From Neurospora tetraspora (lineage: Eukaryota; Ascomycota; Sordariomycetes; Sordariales; Sordariaceae): 64,000 nucleotides of DNA. A program made the translations under genes and the position numbers. The notes under the pieces were generated by a model. The model saw only the letters and a list, made by a program, of their open reading frames with translations. It did no database searches and had not been told where the DNA came from. This document shows positions 42,536-53,088 of this stretch, piece after piece. The stretch spans positions 5,766,001 through 5,830,000 of the forward strand of contig NW_026944384.1 of assembly GCF_033439725.1 (NCBI RefSeq), given 5' to 3'. The first letter of the stretch is position 1; the number at the start of each line of letters is the position of its first letter.

Positions 42536-45500
42536 CTACCTTTTCCCCCTACAGGCATTGACGATTTTCTGAACCTTCCTGTCATTCTCGGTAAAGACTT
42601 TGCCGAGCTTTGTAACGGCAGAGTCAGGCATGGCCTTGCGTACTTTGCCAGCCTCCGCCAGGCTCTTCTCGGACCTTGTACCTCCTGCGAATCCCATCAA
42701 CATGCCCATGATGGCAAAGGGCGCCGACCCCGGGTCCTCGACAATGTCATAGGCAGTCATTCCCACGTTGCCCGCAATGTCGATCAGGGTAATGATGCGT
42801 GCGATCATGGCCATTCCACCAAACAGGGCTCCGCCAAACTCGCCAATGATGGGAATCACCATCAACACGATACTCAGGATTAAGGTGATGAGATTCTTCT
42901 TGTTTTGCTTGATGATATCGGCTCCCGTCTTCTTGATGTTGTTCATGGCATCGACGGCTTGTTGTAGCATGAAAACGGGCATGCTGGCCGCCGTGACAAT
43001 GTCTGCGCTTTCGACTTCGTTGGTGGCGGTAGCCACCAGAAAGTGCCCGATTTGCAGGCTGTCAACCAGACTTGTCATGTTGGCCATGGCCGCCTCCATC
43101 ACCACTTTGGGGTTGGGGACCTCGATCTGTTGGTAGGTACCCATGTCAGCGCTTGTCTCTTCTCTTCGACGTGGAAGTTGGTTTCAACACTTACTTTGTC
43201 CTCGTCGATAGCTATAGGAAAGTTGCTCATGCTCGTGACCTTCGGTTTGCAGAGCCTGGGTCTAGTGCCCGGGCGGATATGAGCTCCATCGTCACCAACC
43301 ATGTCGTCGTCGCACTGTTTCTCAAGTTTCCACTCGCCGAAAGTGATCCATTCCCTCGCTATTCCCAGTTTCTCGTCGACCTCGGCATAAAAACCCTTTT
43401 CATCACGCAAGGTATAGTCGATGTGCCAGTTATCAACCGGTAGCCTCTCCAAGACAATGTACTGACAACCCTGTTTATCACTGTACTTCTTTCCGTTTAT
43501 TGACACCACACAGTCAAAGTACTTGAGTCCGGGCGAGTTCATACTTCCTGGATGGGCGAACTTCTCCAGCTGCGGGCCGACGCTCTCCCTGATATATTTT
43601 TCATAAGTCGAAAACAGTTTGTCATATCCCTTGAGGCTCTCTTGATACTCGCTTCCGATGCCCAAAAGCGTTTGAAACAGGATCTCCAGCGCCCACTGAT
43701 TCCAGCATATGGAATGACTTGACCCAGTGTCAACCGCCTTGACAAGATCGTCCAACGTCCGCGGCGCCTTGGCGGGGTCGCAGCCTAGGCTTTCAATGTC
43801 GTCGTCATCCATGTACATGTCCTCAATCGGGTCATAGTACTCGCCCCAGAGCCACCAGTCGTCGAACTCGCCATTCTCATAGCAAACGTCATCTGGACAG
43901 AAACCACGCTGGCAGGCGAAGCTGCAGAGGCCATAGTCGTCCACGCCAGATAGAGGCTTGGCGGTGGACGTTGTGTTGGGGTCGAGGATGTTGGCGAATC
44001 CCCAGCCGACGGAACAGATGCAGCGCCTGATCGGGCAATACCCATGCTTGCAGGTGAACCTACAAAGCTCATCAAAGTATTCCTGTCCCTCCCGGGCCGC
44101 GCCGCCGTCACAGTATAGCGGCTCGAAAAGGGACTGCGGCCGAACTACGAGTGGGAATTCGGTAGTGGAGCAGTATTGGCGAAAGTCGGAGCAGTTGCCG
44201 TAGTTGCAGGCAAAGGAACACAGCCCCGAGACACTTGCGTCTAGGTTTCCCTTGGGATATCCCTGGACGCCCGTGGGCTTGGGCAAAGTAGGTTGCTTGC
44301 CCAGCCGAGTACAGACACAGGCAGTCTGGGGGCAGTATCCCAAAGAGCAGGTGAACTCGCAGAGGTCCTTGACAACATGCATGCCGGTTCCGTTGACGCA
44401 GACAGCCTGGCTGATATCTGCCGCTTGAGCGTTGATGACTGCCGTGGAAAGCGTGCTAGCCACATGCGCGTTGAAGTTTGTGAAACCGTTCCATCTCGAG
44501 CAGTCGCCTGAGATTGCGTCGCCAAAGACGGTCATGGTCACCTGGCCTCTTGTGACGATGACTCGGACTGTCCCGGTTCCTCCAACGTCGCATTCACCCA
44601 GATACATGCCGGTCCCGTCGTTGTCGGGACCCTGGTAGACCTTACCGACGGTGGTGTCGCCGCCAACGTCGCAGATAACCTTGTCTGGTTTGCCCTTCAG
44701 CAAGGCAGCGAAATGGATCTTGTTGTCCATTACCTCGTCGGGTTCGAATTCCTGCTGCAGCTGAGAAGCGGTATTGGCGACTGTTCCGTTGTGGTCACAT
44801 CTGGATGGATTGACCAATGTGTACCAGGCCACGAGCCGCTCATGGTCAATGGTGGCGACGTTGTTCTTGTACATGTCAATGACAAACGGCAGGATATCAC
44901 GCCAGCCATCATGAGGTAGGGTGGCATAGTTGTACGGAGCCCTGCCAATGTCGAAAGCTTCCATGGCGTGCTTCCGAACCGGACCGATGTAGTGGGACTC
45001 GCCGTAGTCGTTCCACGAGATGATCTGGATGAACTCGGGCTGCCACCACTGCGCCTGGATCCAGCGGTCACCCCACGCTCGGTCGCCGCGCCAGAGCCAG
45101 TTCTTGTTGTACCCAGGCAGGTTGGTGTAGAACCAGGGCGAAACCGGCATCATGTACGGCTTTCCGTTCATGTACTGGGCGTACGAAGCATCCGTGTACG
45201 TGTACATGTCCCAGTCTCCCCACGCCCATGCTGCCCATGAGAAGAGCCCGTCAGCGACGCCGCCTCCGGCAGCCATTGCCTTCTTGGCCCCCAGAGAAGA
45301 CCAGTCGGGCATGAAGAAGCAGGACGTTTGGCTCTTAATATCAATCCAGTCGTCGGCGTTGTCGGGTCCTTCAAAAGTCGAAACAAAAGGCTTGCCGTTG
45401 TGGTGGAAATAGGCGCCGCTTGAACCATACTTTGTGATGTATTCGATCACCGTTTCCTTGGGCCAGGGCCCGTTGCCGGCGTAGTCGAACGAGAAGAAGA

Positions 45501-45857
45501 GCTGCATGCCCTCACTCGCGGCGGCGGAAAACGCGGCCGAGAGCGACTTCTCGTTGGTCTCTTCGCCGTGGGCCATGTTCAAGGCGAAGGCATCAATATG
45601 TGCCTTCTTGGCTTGACGCATGTCATCCAGCCAGTCGCTTGTTGTGTAGTTCTCTGTGTTGCCAACCTTTGAACATGGAAGTTAGCATCACAGCTGAGCT
45701 TGATTTCCATTGTACATTCGATGGACCAGAATGCGTCAACGATGACTGGAGGGCGGACTGGAATCTCGTTCATACCATAAAATGGGCAAACACAGCTTTT
45801 GCCGTGACCTGAGTCACGGTGGCGGCAGCGGCCACCGCCAAAGTAAACCACCGCATT
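42536..45857 (-). CDS. Secreted GH71 alpha-1,3-glucanase with Cys modules and killer-toxin-like C-terminal module
   Basis: Exons: 45776-45857 (signal peptide MRWFTLAVAAAATVTQVTA), a long exon from about 45666 to 43195, and 42536-43126 after a 68-nt intron (GTAAGT..ACAG). About 1050 residues. The first 400 are a GH71 mutanase that cuts alpha-1,3-glucan (HIDAFALNMA, FFSFDYAGNGPW, IISWNDYGESHYIGP). Four Cys modules of the form LC-x-F-x-C-x3-G-x-C follow (LCEFTCSLGYCPQTACVC, LCRFTCKHGYCPIRRCIC, LCSFACQRGFCPDD). The last 400 residues (YFDCVVSINGKKYSDKQGC, then VPNPKVVMEA, SMPVFMLQQAVDAMNNIKK and the hydrophobic LITLILSIVLMVIPIIGEFG to MLMGFAGG) resemble the C-terminus of killer-toxin-like GH18 chitinases. 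The exact acceptor of intron 1 is unsure. Likely acts outside the cell on other fungi's walls; the membrane role is inferred. Confidence 0.85.
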
Positions 45858-48032
45858 GCGTAGGTTGCAATGGAGTGTTACCGGTGATTTGGGTTTGGCC
45901 GGGCAAGGTAGCGGCGTGTGTAATGAGAGAGAAGGGTCGAAAGGATGAGTGAATCAGCTCTCTCTCAGCGAGGACATGGAGTGAGTGTCTGCGGCAACTC
46001 TAGTACATGTAGAGGTGTCTCTCTCTATGGGTTATGAAGTTCTTGTTCGACGCACGCAAGGCAGGGGCAAGGCCCAGTCCCTAGCTCTGGATCCCTCTGG
46101 GATATGCTCCGATCGTCAACCAAGTTACCTCTACAACCTACCTGTAGGTCTGCTCCCACCTGCCTCCAATCCCTCTCGGACTAGGGAGGAATGGAATGCT
46201 CGCGGGTCGTTCGGAATCGGATCCACGGAAGCGTTGCCGGAGCCGCCCACCTTGAGAAATTCTCGCACGACTCTCGAGATAGCCGCCTACGACTTTGGAC
46301 CCGACTAGACCTCTAGGGAGTAGAGGTAGTAGGAGCAAGTCAAGTCACCAACATGATGCCTCTAGGCTTAGGTAGGTAGGTACCTTCCATACTATCTTTG
46401 CAGAGTTTTCGAAGATGCGTGCTTCATCACATCAACAGACCACATTCCAGGGTCCCAAGGGTCTACTACAACTCGACAATGTAGTATATGCACGCTCGTC
46501 AAACGATATCTACGGACCGGCGTCCCAACTAGGTTGGTGACATGGAAGGATGAAGTGGCAACTATGTCTCTTCTCCACTACCGTAATCAGACCGACTACC
46601 AGAAAGGTACCTCTAGGTATCCAGGGGCAGCTTTAGTTCCGGACCTGTCTGTCCGGACCTGTCTCCGGGTCTGTCTTTTCTTCATCCTGGCATTGTTACT
46701 TTATTGCAACCAGACTCTCAGGTTGCCATAGGTATACTTCGGTATCTGACTTACACTAGAGTGTCCTGGGTGTGTCGAAAATCACCTGCATGGATTCTAC
46801 TTCGGAAATCTTCAGGGTTTGATAGTTGCTCAGGGGTGGTCTCATGCAAATCTGCCCCGTTAGAACTTTGCATATCGAGAACGCTACGCGGACAGGGGAG
46901 GCTGGAACTGGGCCCCAGCGGCCCCATCTGAGCCGCCGTTCCAGGTACATATGTACCCACTTGGGGTAGCCTTGTTAAAGAAGTTCCAGTCCCGGCGGTA
47001 CGGTTGTTGGTTGGTACAGGGTAGTATTGTAAGGAATGCCTGCACGTAGGGTCGTATGCTCTAAACCGTTGCGGTTACTACCTACCGAGAGGTACCCTTG
47101 CTCCCTTGCTGCCCTGCGCTACCAGACCCCTACCTGGCGGTGTTTTGCCTAGAGGTGGTTAGAAAAGCGTGGTCTTGATATCCACGACCACGAAAAACCG
47201 CCGAGATTGAAATTCGGGATTTCGACCCTGGTGTGTTAGTGCATCTGCTAACCTACTCTACATGTAGAAACCCACGCTTAACCCTCGATGAGAACCTAGG
47301 TACGTCTCTAGGTAGAGCAGGTACCTATCGTGATGAGGGCCCATCGCAACTAACAATCACACGGAGCGGAGCGGAGCGGCGGTCTCCAGGGTTTGACATG
47401 ATAGAGGTATCTACCTACATACGGAAGTGTCGCCGTTGATGGTGATATGAACAAAGTCAGATAGGTACCTCTACCTCTGTATCTGCCGAGGCAACTTAGA
47501 GTACTGAGTAGAGGGGCTCTCTGAACATGTGGGCATTTTGAGATTCTGCGGTAACTTGGTGTTGGTTGGAACATCTCGCACCAACATGCAGACCTCTGGA
47601 CTTCTCGCTAATCCTCGTGCTACCTTTCGTTATTATGCCCCTTCAAGGCAAACGATGAGACGTGCCGGTTTATCCGCGCGCCCACGTACGCGAAGGTACC
47701 TCTAGGTACCGACGTATACCGCGTTCAAGCCCGTCGGCGGCGTGCAACCAGATACCTTACATGAACCTTTAGAGGTACATCTTGTAGGTCTGGTACGTAC
47801 CTGTAGGTACCAGACCTCTAGGTTTAGATGAGAGACAGTACGAAATACGTGAAAAGAGTCGGACGGCCATGTTTGCAAGGCTCATAGAATGACTGACCTC
47901 TTAATCAAACTCTTTCCCTTTGGCTTTACCCAAGGCTAGGACGTACGTACATGCCCTTTTCCACTCTTTCTTCCACATCTTTCACACACAACACTCTCTT
48001 CAAACAACCAGCCGCCCGGCCACACCATCACG
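45858..48032. other. Intergenic region rich in GGTACCTCTA-type words
   Basis: 2.2 kb between divergent genes, so it holds both promoters. No ORF is convincing. Words such as GGTACCTCTA, TAGAGGTACC and GTAGGTAGG recur about a dozen times, for example near 46356, 46605, 47093, 47464, 47694 and 47804. A stem-loop GTGGTCTTGATATCCACGACCAC lies at about 47170-47192. Confidence 0.6.
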
Positions 48033-49102
48033 ATGCTGGTACGCTTAGCATGGGCCTGGACTTTCCTCATTGCATCGTGGGCAAGCATTGTCGCCAGCAA
48101 GAGCCCTTCCGTTTTCTACGAGATGATGTCCGCCTACGGCATTTACAATATCGCCTGGCAGTACAAGGGTGCGGACCAGCGGTACATCTATCCTCTCCTC
48201 GATGCGGAGAGGGATAAAAAACTAGTCGAGGAGTCTTACAGGCAGCAGGGACATCGAGGAAGCCTACCCAACGGCAAGATGAACTGGGAAGAATTTGCTG
48301 CGGCTTGGTTCAGGGATGACAGCATCGACCCTAGCAGGATTCCACCACTGGATCTGGACAATATCGAGGCAACGGCCAAGGCGCTTAAAGCTGTGAAAGA
48401 GCCGAGGATGGTGCCAATCGCACTCGCATCTGGCCAATTGCCGGTGAAAGTCGGAGGCAATGTGCAGGAGAAGAAATATCATGAATTGCTCACGGAGTGG
48501 ATGAATATGGTGGTGGAAGCTCGAGAACGTCTGTAAGTTGACAACGGACACCGCCACTTCATAGTACCTACAATGTTTAGGTGTGTACCTAGCTGACCGC
48601 TTTTGCCCACACATATAGCCCTGTAGCACCCATGAGGAATGATTTGAAAGCCATAACTCTTGCGAACGAGAAGGCCAAATTTATTCGACTGACCGAGTTT
48701 CGGCAGACGCAATATCTCGGTGCGGACCTGAAAAGGGTGTTCCCTGGCATTAGGATCCTGGGCTTCGACGTCGCCATTCCCGAGTTCGAGAAAAATTATA
48801 AGATGGTTGATGTAGCGAAAACTCTGAGCGACCCCGTCAACAAGCGCAATATGCCAGACATCTTGGCAAAAGCCATTGGGTGGCACCAACTGCCTTTTGA
48901 CCCTGTCGACTGGAAGGAGAGGTTTCAGTTATTGGTAGTCGAGTATGGGCGGGAGACATACCAACATTCAGAAACGAAGAAACTGATGAGTAAAAAGGAA
49001 AGGGAGGCGCAAAGGTCGGCACTAAGCCATCGCAAAGTGTTGGAGGCTGTGAAGGCCCTCAAGGAGAAGGCACAGGATACTCCTGCGTGCCAAGCGGAGT
49101 AA
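48033..49102 (+). CDS. Secreted hypothetical protein (327 aa)
   Basis: Exons 48033-48532 and 48619-49102, joined across an 86-nt intron (GTAAGT..ATAG) to read RERLPVAPM. The N-terminus MLVRLAWAWTFLIASWASIV is a signal peptide with likely cleavage after VAS. The mature protein is soluble and mixed alpha-helical: YEMMSAYGIYNIAWQYKGAD, NGKMNWEEFAAAWFRDD, LGADLKRVFPGIRILGFDVA, and a Lys/Glu-rich C-terminal helix (MSKKEREAQRSALSHRKVLE) ending ACQAE. Few cysteines. No family recognised. It is divergent from the GH71 gene across a 2.2-kb shared promoter region and is followed by another secreted-protein gene, so joint function is possible. Frame intact. Confidence 0.82.
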
Positions 49103-50951
49103 TGGCAGTATCTGGTAGATCCAGGAGGGACATTGAATACATGTATACCTCTATACCAGGAGAGATACAGCTTGGGTGGAGGGAATGAAAATGAGCATGG
49201 GATGTTTCGTCAATCCGGTGTTATTTGCAAGCACGAGCACATGTACACTATGTTAGTTACCTTTACAACTCAATGGCTCCCTCTCGTCCATTTTGTTTTC
49301 CATTAGGTCAGGCATCTGTATCATTGTGAAGCAGCTTGCTATGCCTTTGCAGCAAAGATGCAATCACGTACGGCCCTGTTTGATAACCTCGACCTTGCTG
49401 AACATGAAGTTCCCGTCGTTACCACAGGAATCATTGATTGACTGGAGGCATATGGAATGGGGATTTCACATTCAATGAAATGATAAAAGCATTGTTTGCC
49501 TGGCACAGCACCAGAAACAACACATTGTCTAGTCCCCCTCACAAATAAACGACCGGTTAGAGGTAGGTACTTTTTCCCGCAAAAAAAGGCCCAAGACTCA
49601 ACTTGGTCACTCCGACTTCTCAACCTCTTGGCAAAATGCGATTGTTGAAACATTTAAAATATGAATAGAGAAATAGAAGTTGCATTGATACAAAGAAACT
49701 TCATTTTCTTTACATTATTTGTGGTTGTGCCATTGGGGTGCACATTCTACCTGTAGTTTCCCTCAATGAAAGACTTGTAGTGTACTTGTAGCGCACTTTG
49801 GTAGACCGAAATCCGAATTCTCATTGCAGGTTGGGAAGCTAACCCAATAATGGCTAGCCAAAAACCCACCCGCAAATCTAATAGGAAAGGGCTACTCACC
49901 CGGACCCGGCTATCAGTCTAGAGCGTATACCTAGTACGCGCGCTAGAAGGGCCCGTTTTTCCGATCCTGCATGAGGAAGGTTACATGTACTAGGTTCAGC
50001 CGACATTTATGTTAGCAAGAGCGTAAAATTCTGTGACTCTGCAATCTTCCACGGCAAACTCGAACCAGACGGCGATGGAGTCTCGACTCTCGGCCAGCAG
50101 GATTGAGAAAGCGCTTTTTCAGGAACCAACAACCAACGCTGCAGTCGACACAGTGTTATTCTTTTTGAAGAACCAAGAGCCAATAGCCAACAAGCCTTTG
50201 CGGGCCGACAACCCCCTGCTTTTTTTTAGTGCAAGGTGTAGCGAGAGAGAAAAAGCTTAGCGTACACTACCCTCTAAGCGATGTTGTATTGAGGTTCATG
50301 TTGGTCCTTCACCTTCTTTTTTGGTTCAGACTTCTCGTTCCTGCGTCTGCCACCACGCCACTCTCATGGTGTACCTCTACGCTCACAACATCAACTGATG
50401 CCATGTGCAAGGCAGATACCTTCTACCCAGACGCAGGTACGCTGCACTCCAGATCACACTGCTGCAGCGCCTAAACCCCGTAAAGGGGATCATCTCCGAC
50501 TCCCGGGTCCGTTTTGCTGGATCCAGGCCTCGACAGAAAATCAGGAAGAAGTTAGGGGTAGCATTGCAACCTGGAGCGGCTCCGGCTGGGGTAAACATTA
50601 CTTACACTAAGTGCAATGAGGCGACTGAAGGTAGGTAAGTTCAGGACCTCGGGAACGCACCTTCAATTGCATGATCCAAGCCGGTTTCGGCAGCTAGGTA
50701 CCTCTACCTCTATCCATGTCTACCTCAAGGGAGGTAGGTAAGGCACCAGACCTTCAGTGTGAGGTAAAAGCACAACGACCAAGGTACATGTTTCGGCCAG
50801 GCCTTTAAGGTGGCTACCTAGAGGTATGGATGCCGCTCTTAAACCCAACTGTTGCCATGCTCCCAAGTTGAACCTTCAAGATATTCCTCCACTATCACGT
50901 ACAACCCATCTCTTTACCGGACCTCGAGCCGCCTGGGTGTTTTTTTGCATC
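49103..50951. other. Intergenic region
   Basis: 1.85 kb with 3' UTR of the 327-aa gene at left and promoter of the Cys-rich gene at right. GGTACCTCTACCTC and CTACCTAGAGGTA words recur at 49560-49570 and 50697-50825. Small + ORFs at 50383-50638 show no recognised content. Confidence 0.5.
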
Positions 50952-52477
50952 ATGTCCGTCAAGTCTGCCATCAGCTCTGGCGCTCTGTCACTGGCGCTAT
51001 TGCTCTTCGGCCATGGCCACCTCACCAAGGCAGCAAAGGACCCGGACACTACTTACATTTACTTTGACAACATCCCATATCTTGCCAACGGCTCCAATGT
51101 CATCCCCATGTCCTGGTCCGCGCTGGAAGCCGGCTTTGCAGACCCCATCCGCGAGGACATTGCCAATTTCACCGGTCTAGACTGGACAAAGCCGTACCCT
51201 GGGAGCCCGCTGCCAGGCTTCACTACCCATTTGCGGATAGCGGACCATCTGCCTTTTCCGGCCGCTGTGACGACAGAGAATGCCACAATCGACGTGGCAG
51301 CTCTCAATAACGGCATCCCACCGTCCATGAGAAAGGCAGATGGCCTCCCAAAGAGCATGCATCCCTCGTGGTACATCTGTCAGCACTATTATGTCAGCGA
51401 CCTGCCTGACGCAGCCTCGGACGTTGCGCACGACTGTTCCTTTTTGCCGAGCCAATGTCAGAAGGACTTGAAAGCCGACATGGTTGCGAACTGGGGAGCA
51501 TACGCGGACGAGTCGGGCGGTATCATGTGCGGCGGATGGTCCCTTGACACCATCACGCCAAGCTGCCAAGAGGCTCTGGGATTTGTGACAGCAGATGTGC
51601 TGGGTAAGTGCAATCCCATGATCTTTCATCGAGCTTGACGTCTAATTCCTCGTAGGTTTTGATGCGTCCTATCTCGAAGATGAGGTCGGGGCCAGAGATG
51701 CGACAGTGGATGAAGTCGGACGCTATTCGTGGATGGTGGGCGACGGTTTCCAGGAGCCCAGCACAGAGACAACGTACTATACCGCATCCAACAGGACGTA
51801 CCTGGTTGCTACTGTGTTTGGGTACAGTTCTGGGTATAAAAGTTCAGTCCAGCCGAGGGTGGAACTTTCGTGTCTTCGACCAAAATGGATCGCACCTCCT
51901 GCAGAGCCCGCAGAGCCGACTGAGACCACCACTTCTTCTTCCTTTGCTCCTTCTTTTACCTCGACCTCATCAGGCTCAGCATCTTCAAAGACAACGTCGG
52001 CGGCCTCTTCTTCCATGTCCTCTGGGTCCAGTACGGCTATGTCTTCAACAACTGCTCCGGCCTCATCGTTGTCACTGACTTTGAGCAAGACTACTACTAC
52101 CTCCACTGCACCTGCATTGCCATCCTCCACTACGCACTGCACAGGTATGTCTTTACCAAGTCTTTCTGCAAAGAATTCCATCCAAGCTAACCTACATTGT
52201 GTGAACACCAGGTGGTACCACGGCTGAAGGAATATCGGGCAATCTCCTCGGACTTTGTTCCTACAGCTGCGATTTCGACCACTGCCTCGACTCTGCCTGT
52301 GTCTGCACCCGGTCCGCGGCGGTAGCAGTTCCGCCACCAGCCCAGTTGGCAGGAAAGCACGGGTGCCCGGCAGACAACCAGAGTCCTACCAACTCGGACT
52401 ATGCGTATTATGTTGATCTGTGTGAGTTTATCTGCAGTCGGGGTTACTGTCCCGAAGGAGCGTGTAAATATTGCTGA
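50952..52477 (+). CDS. Secreted Cys- and Ser/Thr-rich protein sharing modules with the GH71 protein (468 aa)
   Basis: Exons 50952-51603, 51656-52144 and 52212-52477 (52- and 67-nt introns, both phase 1). Start at ATG 50952 because it opens a signal peptide (MSVKSAISSGALSLALLLFG); an ATG 42 codons upstream would bury it. Residues about 35-250 are an unrecognised globular domain (TYIYFDNIPYLANGSNVIPM, WYICQHYYVSDLPDAA, IMCGGWSLDTITPSCQEALG) with several N-glycosylation sites; then a Ser/Thr linker of about 75 residues, probably O-glycosylated; then two Cys modules, LCSYSCDFDHCLDSACVC and LCEFICSRGYCPEGACKYC, the same type as the four in the GH71 protein. Secreted or wall-associated; a carbohydrate-binding or bridging role for the modules is inference. 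Frame intact. Confidence 0.87.
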
Positions 52478-53088
52478 GCGAGGTTGGGTAAGGTACAGGT
52501 AATTTGGCAAAGGAGGGGGAAGGAAACATTAATATTACAAGATTGTACAGTAAATAGAGATATTCCAGTCTGGGGAATATTCGCGAGTGAGTGGTGAGTT
52601 GGAGACTCGAGGGGTGATGTAGCTGGAATAGCGAAATCGGACAATCACATGTTGCACAAAAAAAGAAAAATGGAAAGACCAAAGACAGAACCTGCCCTGC
52701 CCCTGAAGAAGCGGCAAGCCTGCATGTGTCAAAAGACGGGAAGGGCCAGACTTGCCTTCCAAACTTTTGGAGCTAACCAACCCTGGCTCGCTGATCCCAC
52801 GCCGTTAAGGTGCAAGGGGCTAGGTAGAGTTGGGCAGGTACGTAGTAATATATACGTACAGGGGTATTACAGTACACCAAGGGGAAGTACCACGCCTACC
52901 TAGAGGTACTGCAGTACCATAGAAGTACCAGACGCCGTTTCTAGTACCTATTTAATTGTTACCCGTCTCTCTCCCCTCCCTCACACACTCAAACACACCA
53001 ATGTCCATTTTTCTTCACTTGAAAAACACCTTCAAGTCTACCTACTATATAAAAGGGCCTCAGCAGCCTCCACTTCTTTTCGCGCCAA
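52478..53088. other. Intergenic region with promoter of the 577-aa gene
   Basis: About 600 bases. ACCTAGAGGTACTGCAGTACC lies near 52897-52918 in a run of GTAC-containing words. The right end carries a TATA box. Confidence 0.55.
53046..53055 (+). promoter_or_regulatory. TATA box of the 577-aa gene
   Basis: TATATAAAAG lies 34 bases before the ATG at 53089, so the 5' UTR must be very short. Clear by sequence, not proven by data here. Confidence 0.6.
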
